This document shows, piece after piece, positions 39,701 to 49,580 of a DNA stretch of 64,000 nt. The position numbers and the translations under genes are program-made. The stretch comes from Ricordea florida (Eukaryota > Cnidaria > Anthozoa > Corallimorpharia > Ricordeidae). Under the pieces are notes generated by a model. The model had not been told where the DNA came from. It did not search any database and worked only from the letters and a program-made list of their open reading frames with translations. The stretch lies in assembly GCA_949710005.1 (NCBI GenBank), contig OX453277.1, forward strand, positions 7,780,427 to 7,844,426, given 5' to 3'. Position 1 is the stretch's first letter. Each line of letters begins with the position of its first letter.

Positions 39701-41416
39701 TTTCGCCCTTCTGATTGGTTATATATAACTGCATTTAGTTGGGTTTGATGACAGTTAGCTGACTTTGCAAATTCTCGACTTAGGTTGGGCTCATTGACTC
39801 ACAAGAATCTCAGTTAAAGAATACATCAGAATATGGAGTGATAGAATGGCCAATTTAACCCATTCTCAATCCAAAATTGGCATTGAACATTAAATCATTG
39901 TCACGTTTTCCAGATTTCAATGTCGGAGTTAAGTTAAGCACTATAGCCCGTCGCTGTAAAATAGATAAAAATGCTTAATTATATTGGATTTATATACATC
40001 ATATTGGTCAATTCAAACAATCCTCAATCCAAAATTGGCATTGAACATTTATATCATTGTCAAGTTTCTCAACTTAATGTTCGGGTTAAGTTAAGCACTT
40101 ACATTGCTCTTGACTATAAAATACTTAAAAAATGCCAGGATAAGCGTTATCGTTAACTGTGTGAACACGGTAAATGTTTATGCTCTGTTCCTAATATATG
40201 TGTCTCTAACATGATGTGAAATATCAACTCGTTGATACGATCAGGGCGTTAAATTGCATTTAATGAGCGTTTATTCTGTATTAGGGAACACGATTGAAAA
40301 TATAAAGCTTAGAGGAAAACACTTTTTCTCAGTTTAAATTGACTGCGTAAGCTGGATTTAGACCCGACTTTTTTTTTTATTGTACGCTTCAACTGTTTAA
40401 ATCATTCAATCTGCAAACTTCACCGACTTACAATTAATTCGAAGTTTGGGGAAGAAGGTATACGTGGCCCTTTTTTGCGCTGAATTAATTTTGATTTATT
40501 TTCGAAAATGCACACGATCTATTGAGAGAAATTTGTAAAAATTACCACCTTTTCGTAAAATGTCAATGACGCATACATTTGGATATCAAAGATAAATTTT
40601 ATTCAATCAAAATAAAAGACAAGCTACATCTGAGTGAGAAGTATATACTATATACGGCCATTAGTTCCTTCTTCTGCAGTATTATGCCAACTATTGCTTT
40701 ACCATATTTCGGGTTTCAAAGCTGGATACGTTTATAACACAAAAATATCGTGGTTGACAGAAAAATGAAGTGTGAATAAGGATATCACGAGATAAGTTTT
40801 AGCAATGACCAACTGAAAAAGGTCGGAGTGGGTTTAATTTTTCAAACGGAAAATAAAGGTCAGATACAAAATGGACGCCAAGCTATATGTTTCACAGTAG
40901 TTTAAAGTATCTATAAACTTGAGGTCATTAAGGTCTCTTATTACTCTAGCTTTATCCCTTAAAGTGAGCCAGCTGCATGGTTCTCTCAATAAGATCACTG
41001 AATTGGTACTATTAGCTTTACTTGCGAAAATGATCGTCGAATGATTCTCGCTAATTGAATGCACTTTAAGTCAATGTTCTTAAGTCAAAACAAGTTTAGT
41101 GTGTATGCTGCAGTGATAGAGGAGTGTAAAACGTTACTTTTTGTAAGGCAGAAATACCTTGATAAACTGGCGAATGCTCTTCTCGGGGTCTTGAAAGCAA
41201 AGTGGGCATGCCGTACTTGAAAGAACTGCCACTGTTTGAAGGATGTGGGCTTCCACACTCTTGAGCCTGTTTGGGCATCAAGTACGATGACTGCCTTGTA
41301 ACAAGAAGGTCATCGATTAAAAACGAGGGCCTATTTGGCGGGCTGCGTGGAATTGCAGGGCCTGGCATGTAAGGAGATTGTTGGTACAGAAGCATTGGAT
41401 CTTGAGAGAAGAACAT
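36776..41416 (-). CDS. ANTP-class homeobox gene, BARX/BarH-like (two exons visible)
   Basis: Exon 1, 41416-41138, encodes 93 residues starting [15 protein letters not shown] in a good Kozak context (gccgccATG). It contains [11 protein letters not shown], an engrailed-homology-like repressor motif, and ends at AAA|GTAACG. Exon 2 from about 37174 to 36776 (acceptor ...CCAGAG, phase 0) carries the homeodomain: [19 protein letters not shown], helix 2 [12 protein letters not shown], helix 3 [15 protein letters not shown], then a Gly/His/Glu-rich tail. Joined length is about 225 residues. Helix 3 and the TVFT..QL..LEK.F..QKYL pattern are closest to BARX-type NK-like homeodomains. The ~4-kb intron holds MITEs. 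It is probably a developmental transcription factor. A small middle exon cannot be excluded. Confidence 0.85.
37342..37479. mobile_element. palindromic MITE with 8-bp target duplication, family B copy 2
   Basis: Starts GGATCAATATCAGTTTCTGG; the inverted right arm ends TGATCC. GACTTTTT is duplicated at 37334-37341 and 37480-37487. It lies in the homeobox intron, about 170 bp from the homeodomain exon. Confidence 0.85.
39423..39520 (+). repeat. dispersed repeat copy
   Basis: GAGTGGGCAACCACGAAAC...GATGAACGTGTAGTTTG...TCTCCCGCA matches 35140-35215 in the same orientation. Identity of the family is unknown. Confidence 0.5.
39846..40135 (+). repeat. two-copy tandem repeat, period about 160 bp
   Basis: The segment with CTCAATCCAAAATTGGCATT occurs near 39861 and near 40020, each followed by GGGTTAAGTTAAGCACT-like sequence. 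It is intronic to the homeobox gene. Confidence 0.6.
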
Positions 41417-44400
41417 GGCGGCACTTTAGGTAATCAACGCGACCGAGCGCTTCGTTGTTACCTTGTCGCTTGCTTCACTGCGAATGAGTTTGGATGAGCA
41501 CACGCGCGAGCTTAAAACCTCAGCCCAGCTCAAGGGAGAGAGACTAGTTCACTTCATTTAGCGTTCTTTTGTTTCTTGTGCAAAGACATGGTCATTCATA
41601 TGATTGACACATGTAGTGCAGCCTTGTTTAAATGTAGATTCTTCACTATTTAATTAATCCTGAAGATTGCAAACGCAAGATTCGTATTCAAATCGTTCAC
41701 CCGATAGTTCGCAACTCCTCTTGATGTGGGTAATGAAAAATCCCAGCAATTCTACATTTCTAGTTTTAATCTTTTCAGTGCCTTCTCAAAAACAAGGTTG
41801 AGGCTGTTAGACTTTTTCAAGACAAATTTCGGTCAATTAGTGATATCAAAACTTAAAGACATGACAGTTAAAAATAATTATCTGAGTATAAACCCAGGAG
41901 GGAATTCAATTGCTTATAATAATAAGCGACAACAATACAGTCAATAAAAACCCGCTTTCTTTATACGTTTAAATTAATACGCATTTTACGGGAAGCGAGC
42001 AGTTGACAAAAAGGTTTTAATTTTGTCATGTCAAATAAATATCCGAACACATTAGAGGACGCTTTTTAACACTCTCTAACTGTAAAATGTGCGGCAAAAT
42101 GCTTTAATCCTTCGACCATTAGCGGTTCGTTTTACACGAAAATATCCAGTGTCGAAAGTAAGAGTGGGCAACCGAGCCACGTGCAGGCAATAGTTTTCAG
42201 ATTTACTTGATAGCGAAGAGACTTCACATCACTAAACAAATATTACAAAATGGGAAGCAACCTCCTTTTAAATTTTCTCGATTACCATATACTGTCATAA
42301 CGCCTGGCGCGTACAATGAATTGCGAGAAGGAAGTAGGGAGTAGGGAGTAATGGACTTCCACAGCGTTTGTTTACTTCAAACACACAAAGCGACAACCTT
42401 CTAGGCAATTGGGTTTTTAGGATTTTCCACAAGCTGCTTGAATTTTGTTTACTAAAGGTGTCCAAGTACTCTTCACTTTCCCAAAGTTAAAATACAAAAA
42501 AAAAAATAATAACATTTAGTTGTTCTTAAACATTTTGTGTGGACCACAAAATAAAACTAACAAGAAAAGTACATGCAAGTTTGTTGCACAGAAGTGAAAC
42601 TCGATCTGATTCGCACTTCAAAAAATCTGTTTCCATGAAAGAAAAATTCACTTTTATTCTCATTATGTGGTTAAAATGCAATGGAAACACTTCTTGGGTC
42701 TTCTGTTTCACCGAGTTGCGACCAAAAGGAAAATTTACGCATTCCTCTGGATTAGAAAGCGCGCAAAAATTCAGCGCGCGTAACGAATTCTCGTTAGAAA
42801 ACTTTAAGTTCAGGGTTTCGAAATCGCAGTTTTAATACTTTTGAATCGTTTAGTGCTAGAGAGTATAAAGATTTTCTACAAATCTGTATGCCTGTCGCAG
42901 GTTTCTAGACCCCCTTAGGTTATAGAGTGTGTCATTTGACCCGGCGCGTGTCTATGTTTCTGCGATGAACAAAAAATAAAATCCTCCAGCGAATTCTGGC
43001 TGTAGTTAAAATCAGGAGCACAAAGATAGAATCTGGAAATCAGTACAGCGAGAGTTAGAGCTCAAAAATAGGACAATTTGCCTGTCAAAATAAACCTGCA
43101 AGTGATAACTAGTTCAACGTAGAATTACTGTTCCTTTGAGTTTTTTTAAAATAAGAAAAGTTGACTTAGTTTAGCATCCAGCCCGACATAGCACTAACAA
43201 GAAAGGTGAACAGTTTCCACTGATTTGCACAAAACGTTTGCAGAACATCTGTTATCATAGGACAAAATGAAGACCCACTATAAAAAGTCTGTTAAGGAAA
43301 TACAGACAAAATAGTCCATTTCACCTCCGATAGAGCACAGTAAACAAGAAAGATGTCAAAACTGTGCACGGCTTTTAATAAGAGTCAAGTCTGCGGCGTA
43401 GTTGAAAACCTCTACAAATCTGTTTTTAAACACTTCCTCACCAAATTAACTACCACACAGAGTTATAGTTCGCCATGAAAAATATTAAAATGTACAAAAG
43501 TAAACAAATTATAAAGGCCAACCGGTTGGCAATGGAAATTCAGGTAAACATTGCTTAGTATGGTTTCCAATTTACCGGAACTTCGAGTCCAAACATTGGC
43601 GCTATGAAATCGATGGGTCTGCCTGCATATGTAACTCACGAAAATGTTGAATTAAAACCATCGATTATGGTACAGTCGAGAAGTGATTCACGTCGATTAA
43701 AAGCCCTTTTAGTATTTAATGTACAAAATTGGCATGAGCGGCAGTAAAGCAGCAATATGAACTTGAAGAAATCTTCCGTCATTTCGCATGAAATGTGCCA
43801 GATTGCACTGTTTTATGGCAAACCAAACTAAAAATTTTCCATCCTCATAGACATTTACGAAAGAAATTGTAGTTTAACACGTACAGTTAGAAAATTAATC
43901 AGAAAAGTGTATTGAAAGAAAAGAAAGAACAAGGAATTACCCAAATATTAACTCCGCTCATGGAAGGCCATGTGGAAGTACAAAAAAATTAATCTAGGTA
44001 GGAAGATAAAACGGACAAGTTTACAATATTCACACATCGGGGAGTAAGAACTCTTTTATTCTTTCAGTTTAAATTAATGCACTAATAAAGAAGAGACCTA
44101 AGACCATTTAGTACACTGGCCCAAAATTGATGTAGAGGTAAAATTTATTTATGTGTTAATGAAAAGAAAGAAACAAAACGGCTTTCCGGAACGAGAGAGG
44201 AAATTTCATCTTATCCTAATTTTCTACAAAAAGAAAAAGCGGATTTTGTCAATTTCCCTCCGGCCAAACATGAGGTTTACTCTGTGAGCGTTTATTTCTT
44301 CTCCGAGATGTAATAATTCATTTAACACAGTCTCCAAGAATCAGTTAAGATATGCCTCTTTGATTAAATTTCGCTCAACGTCTTTTATTGATCAATCGTA

Positions 44401-46180
44401 GTAATAATTTAACACGAGCTCTGACTAATTAAAAGAACAAACTCGAAACCAGTTACACAATGTACGATGTTGTAATTTCTCTTTCGTACAATCATTCTGC
44501 GTCATAATAAACCATTTCTTTTGCATTTAAATTTCTCCGTACGCAAAGAGAAGTCTTACAATGTTTAAATAGAAAAACTGTTATGTTTCCACAAATGAAA
44601 GAAGAACTTGGTAGTGCAAGCCTTTCTCCGCAGAAAACTTTGCTTTCACTTTATATTACTCATAAATCTTTATCAGTTACACTCTCAGAGATTTAATAAA
44701 TGATTTTTATATTTTCTAAGCTTGAAAAATCAGATAAGTGGTGCGATAAAAGCGATATTGATTTTACCGGTTGGTTATTAATTGTTATCAGCAAACTTGG
44801 AGAAAAACCTTGTCGCGAAAATCCATCGGTTCTAGTTAATTTTGACACGTTTTCGTCATCGTTCATCAAACGTTTAATATCTTTTTCTAGTGAATTTGTA
44901 AAAGAAACCGCCGCCAATACTAGCAGTTAATCAATTTAAGAGAGAAAGTTTCACCTGCGTAAAACCAAGTATTGAATACAGCCGAATTTCCTAACAATAT
45001 ATTCAGCCATGGCCCAGAGGAAGCAAAGACAGTCTTTTTTGTAACCCGAGCAACGTTACGATGATTGGGGAAATCCTTTACTGTCATGAGCTTTCATTTT
45101 AGCTGCTAGCGTAACTTTTCGATTATGAGGACGCCCTCCGCGTGGAAAACGCGAACAAGGAGCCTTCACTTTGTATTTCCTAACCCACAAGCCCCGAGCA
45201 TTCTTCTTGAGCACAAATACTATGTCGCGTGAGGAATGGCGAGACTCGCGAGTTGACGCAAGGGCAACTGAGTCAGGTTATAAAGTATTTCGTGTTAGGT
45301 TACCTTAAAACAAATTTGAAACGACAAAGGCGGTCTGATTATTTCAATTTCTTTCCCGATTATCAGAGTCATTTAACATCGTAATCCCTTAAATTCTCCA
45401 TAAAATATCCACGATAGATTGTCTTGCGTGCATTTCCCGCTGGACTAATTCTAAACGATAGACAAAAGGGAATTCTCCAGCCACACGCGCAGTTCCTGCG
45501 CGACATTTTCCCTTGTTATATACAAAGTTTTGCACTGTCCTTCTGAGATTATCTCCGTGAAACCACGGCGAGAAATATCTCCTTTACGGCTCAGTAAGAA
45601 TTGTACGCAAACTTCACAACAGAGAAGTGAAAAGAGAACCTGTCTTGGTTCGATCACCCTAAAAACAAAAACAAGTTAGAAAAAGTCTTTGGGACGGTTA
45701 TATCAACGAAGCTTAGACCAAGCTTAACAAAACCGTTTTCTAAATTTAATTTGTGCTGCTCCAAGTCAGACTTTCAATCTTGTTTATACCGCACCAGAAA
45801 ACGTCATTATTACCTGCTTACTCAAAATACTATGGCATATTCATTTCATTGATCGCACATTGCATTGGTCAGTTTCGATCTCTTAAAGTTTTACCTAAAC
45901 CGCCGCTTTAGTTGAGCACCGTTTGATTAACCTGCCCTAAAACTGAGCCTAAAAACAATCGCCCTGGTCAACGGAGAAAGTTGTATGGATGACGAAGCTC
46001 AATTTGAGGATCTCCAATTAACTGTAACTTGAACCTTTTATTACTGAACGAGATGAGTAATTTGACTGAAAACCGCTTAGAATAATTTTTTTGAACGTTT
46101 TTTTTATTAGAGTTACACACGATGCAGAAATTTTTGGTACGTTTCCAAAGAATTTTCAACCAACGTACCTTTATCCACTG
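41417..46180. other. 4.8-kb gene-free region upstream of the homeobox gene
   Basis: No gene, RNA or obvious transposon found on either strand. The first few hundred bases contain the homeobox promoter. Low repeat content compared with the rest of the window makes it a plausible cis-regulatory region. Confidence 0.45.
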
Positions 46181-46189
46181 TTTAAAAAA

Positions 46190-46925
46190 AACTCAAACCA
46201 TTCTATATAGCACAACAAGCAGTATCATATTACCGTGCTAGTCGGAATGGTGACGTGCACTGCTTGGTTTGATCCAAAGATGAAAAAGTTCAAACCATAC
46301 CGCGTACATAGAAGAACAAACAGAACAACCGTACGATACTGTTCAGCAGCTTTTTAAGGAATGGTCACACTGCATGGTTTGATCCACATATGAAAAAGTT
46401 AGAACCACACTGTATAGTAAAACAAAACTACAGTAGTGTTCAGTAGCTTTTCCAGAAATGAACACACTGTATGGTTTGATTCACAGTTGAAAAAGGTAGA
46501 ACCCCACTGTATAGTAAAACAAACAGTAGCACAGTACAGTACTGTTCAGTAGCTTTACAAAGAATGGTCACACTGTACTGACGGTTTTATCCACAGATGA
46601 AAAAGTTAGAACCACACTGTATAGTAAAACAAACAGTAGCACAGTGCACTACTGTTCAGTAGCTTTACAAAGAATGGCCATTGACATGGTTTGATCCACA
46701 GATGAAAAAGTTAGAGCCAGACTGTACTGTGAATAAAACAATCAGTACCACAGTACAGAATGGCCACACCGCATGCTTTGAATAGCAGATAAAAAGTTAG
46801 AACCACACTGTATATTAAAACAAATAATATCAAACTGTACAGCACTGTTCAGGAGCTTTTTAAAGAATGATCACATTGCATGGTTTGATCCAGAGATGAG
46901 ATGGTTGGAACCACAGTATTTAGTA
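46190..46925 (+). repeat. minisatellite, about seven units of ~87-110 bp
   Basis: The core TTTGATCCACAGATGAAAAA recurs with changes near 46268, 46378, 46476, 46584, 46690, 46777 and 46884. Between cores are GTATAGTAAAACAAACAGTA and CAGTACTGTTCAGTAGCTTT segments. The spacing is irregular. Confidence 0.8.
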
Positions 46926-46959
46926 AACAAAACGTATCAAAGTGTAGTGCTCATGGTTT

Positions 46960-47565
46960 AGTATAGCTTTAGTTATCAACTGATCATGAATTGAACAAAG
47001 AACGTCAATAATATTGTAGTTAAGTACCATGTGAACTCTCGACAATTTTGCATGACCAAGTTGTAGAACTACTCGAAGTCCACGATCGGTAATTTGCTGG
47101 CATTCTCTAAGCATTAAGCAGGTAAGATTTTGGACAAAACAAAGGAACAACTGAAAGAGATGCATCTGTAACAAAACAACACTTAGTCAGTTCTAACGCA
47201 GTTAGCCCGCAAAATCCAACACTTAACCATCGCATCACAAAGTCATTGACCAATATATGCTGGTTCGTTCTCGTTAAATGGGGTGACGTCACGGACTGAA
47301 ATAGCTTTAATTAAGGCTACTAACTTTCGCGACACACTGAAGCCAACATAAGGTTGGTGACGGTTTCCTTGAATACCAAGTTGGATGTTTTTTAGCCAGG
47401 ACATCGCTTGGCAAGCAAGTCGATGCAAGATGTTTACTTTTCTTAATCGCGAGCAGTTTGAACCCATTGCTCTTTAATCCCTAGTCGGAAGAATTCGATG
47501 ACATCCTTCGATGCTAAGCTCGCGGAGATCGCCACAGTTTCGCGAGATGGTTTCCATGGCGCTGT
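46960..47565 (-). pseudogene. leucine-rich-repeat (FBXL-like) pseudogene, intronless
   Basis: Reading on the minus strand, segments in shifting frames give LRR units: NCGDLRELSIEGCHRI, SNCSRLRKVNI, CGLTALELTKCCFVTDASLS, then NLTCLMLRECQQITDRGLRV. The Cys-type LRR pattern (C..L..L.L..C..ITD..L) is that of F-box/LRR proteins. Frame changes near 47480, 47290 and 47140 and in-frame stops show it is broken. The lack of introns suggests a retrocopy. Confidence 0.6.
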
Positions 47566-47905
47566 TTGCAAGCCATTTACAATTTGTTATGTTGATTATT
47601 TGAATTATTCTACCTTATGTGTTACAATTTAATACAACTCTCCAAAATTTGGACGTCGACTCTGCTTGATAGATGTAGTTGTTGGTTTAGGTCAATTCTC
47701 TTCCAGAGGCTGAAGTCGTTCAGAAGATGGCACCATTTCCAACAAACTCTAAGCAGCAGCAGTAATTCTCGTATTACCAAATTAGAAAAAACTTAAAGAA
47801 TTTATAAATCTTGAAGTTCGTTGAAGGCAAGGTCCACGGATGACCTTAAATCAAAGTTCATAAAGTGGCCTTATGATCCCTTATGACGCCACTCGGACTA
47901 AGTTA

Positions 47906-48188
47906 GGGACGGACTGTTAGAAAAGTGATGGGGGGGGGGGGGGTGGGGAAAAAACAAAAAAAATTCATGCAAGGGAAAATGCCAAGAAAAAAAATTCATG
48001 CAAAGAAGAAGGTAAAAAAAAAATTCATGCAGAAGGAAGGTCCAATTGTGACTTTTTCACACGTAGTAAAAAAAATTCGTGCAGAGGGGTTCACCTGAAA
48101 AAAAATTCCTGCACAAGCAGTGTGCGAAAAAAAATTCGTGAAAGCTGAAAATTCCCCACCCCCCATCACTTTTCTAGTGGTCCGTCCC
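47906..48188. mobile_element. TWA-type MITE, family A copy 3 (inverted)
   Basis: Ends GGGACGGACTGTTAG / GGTCCGTCCC, TTA on both sides. The interior is the reverse complement of copies 1 and 2. It ends 80 bp before the ATG of the beta-hydroxylase-like gene. Confidence 0.85.
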
Positions 48189-48267
48189 TTATTTGTCAGT
48201 GAACGGAAAATTATCTGGGAACGAGGTCAGCAAGTCCGCGAGAGACTGGTGCTAGACTTAGACAAAC

Positions 48268-49218
48268 ATGGCGGACAACTTTCTTGCGGAAAGTTGGTCG
48301 TTCTTGTATAACTTTCTTGTCAATGGTCTCATCGCTACAGTCGTATTTATGCTTGCAACTGTTTTATCAAGGAAGTTTGATTACCGTGAAAGAGAACACT
48401 GTGGCGAAAATGCGAGTTTTTGTTCGTCTGCCGAGTGCGTTCGATGTTCTCATCGAGATGGAACGTCGACTTCAATGCCAGATGCTTGGAAAGCTTTGAA
48501 GGACTTTGAAATATTACGAGGATCAAGAAACGGGCTTCAACGATTGTTTAAAGGTGTCGAATATATCAAGACACATGGTGGAAAAAACAAACTGCTAACT
48601 TCCCAGAAACCCACTGTGTTTTATCTTTTCGGGCTAAGATGTCAAGCTTGGCACGATAAAACAGTTTATTCTGATCAGTTAAATTCTCTGACTTCGTCAC
48701 TCAATTTTTACGCTATAAAATCAGAACTTCAAAACGCTCTTATAAACGATAGCTGGGGTTGGTTTGCTAACAGTACGCCTGAAGGCGAGTGGTTGGTTTA
48801 TCATCTCTACAATCAGGGTAAAAAAGTGGAGGAGAATTGCAAAAAATGTCCGAGAACGACGGAACTTGTAGAGTCTATTGAATCCTTTTTAGGAAACTGC
48901 TCATTCGGCAACGCGTTGTTTTCCGTGGTTAGAGCTCAAACTCACATAACTCCTCACTTTGGACCGACAAATTGCAGGATTCGATGTCACGTACCATTGC
49001 TTGTACCAGAAGGATGCAGTTTGTGTGTTGGTGGAGAACAAAAAGAGTGGAAAGAAAAGGAACTTCTGATATTTGATGACTCTTTTCTTCACGAGGTGTG
49101 GCATAGGGGAGGGTATGGAGACAGAGCAATCTTAATGGTTGATCTTTGGCACCCAGATCTCACTGTAACTGAGAAAGAAGCGATTAAATTCATATTTCCA
49201 CCCATCGCCAAGAGTTGA
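48268..49218 (+). CDS. transmembrane aspartyl/asparaginyl beta-hydroxylase-domain protein (ASPHD-like)
   Basis: 316 residues in one exon, start ATGGCG at 48268. A membrane anchor lies at about 13-33 (LYNFLVNGLIATVVFMLATV), then a Cys-rich stem (EHCGENASFCSSAEC). The C-terminal half is the Asp_Arg_Hydrox cupin: QTHITPHFGPTNCRIRCH (iron-binding His230), VPEGCSLCVGG, LLIFDDSFLHEVWH (His275) and RAILMVDLWHPDLT (Arg286 for 2-oxoglutarate). HFG in place of HxD/E is usual for this family. These type II membrane enzymes hydroxylate Asp/Asn in secreted-protein domains; the substrate of the ASPHD1/2 type is unknown. The whole family core is present and intact. The upstream MITE may overlap its promoter. 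Confidence 0.88.
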   Translation: MADNFLAESWSFLYNFLVNGLIATVVFMLATVLSRKFDYREREHCGENASFCSSAECVRCSHRDGTSTSMPDAWKALKDFEILRGSRNGLQRLFKGVEYIKTHGGKNKLLTSQKPTVFYLFGLRCQAWHDKTVYSDQLNSLTSSLNFYAIKSELQNALINDSWGWFANSTPEGEWLVYHLYNQGKKVEENCKKCPRTTELVESIESFLGNCSFGNALFSVVRAQTHITPHFGPTNCRIRCHVPLLVPEGCSLCVGGEQKEWKEKELLIFDDSFLHEVWHRGGYGDRAILMVDLWHPDLTVTEKEAIKFIFPPIAKS

Positions 49219-49270
49219 GTTAAGATTTGGAGTAACAAGTATTGTGGGGATAGTTTCTAAAGAAACTGGT

Positions 49271-49580
49271 GCTGCGTCGGTGGGGAATTGAAACACAAGA
49301 AATTGGGTAAATCAAACGAGTTGATAAAGTAAGTTATACCACCGTAAGGTAAAAGGGAGGTGCTGACGTTTCGGGCGTTAGCCCTTCGTCGGAGCGAATG
49401 AGAGGATTGTGGGTTACGTACAATTTATATAGAGAATGGCTCTATATATGGCTCGAAACTTCTCTATATAAATTGTATGTAACCCACAATCCTCTTACCT
49501 TATGGTGGTAGCACCTCCCTTTTACCTTATGGTGGTATAACTTACTTAATCAACTCGTTTGATTTATCCAATTTCTAAGA
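49271..49580. repeat. long hairpin element, copy 2
   Basis: Starts GCTGCGTCGGTGGGGAATTG, then AATTGGGTAAATCAAACGAG pairs with the inverted right arm. The inner part has GACGTTTCGGGCGTTAGCCC and a second palindrome of ATTTATATAGAGA. It matches the element at 7700-8150 and begins about 50 bp after the beta-hydroxylase stop codon. Confidence 0.65.

Noticed and set aside
44693-44930. overlapping 74-76-residue ORFs upstream of the homeobox gene
   Set aside because: The minus-strand frame starts with a non-ATG codon, neither shows a domain, and they are isolated from any exon structure.
48929-49129. minus-strand ORFs across the beta-hydroxylase gene
   Set aside because: Shadow frames of a clearly coding exon on the other strand.
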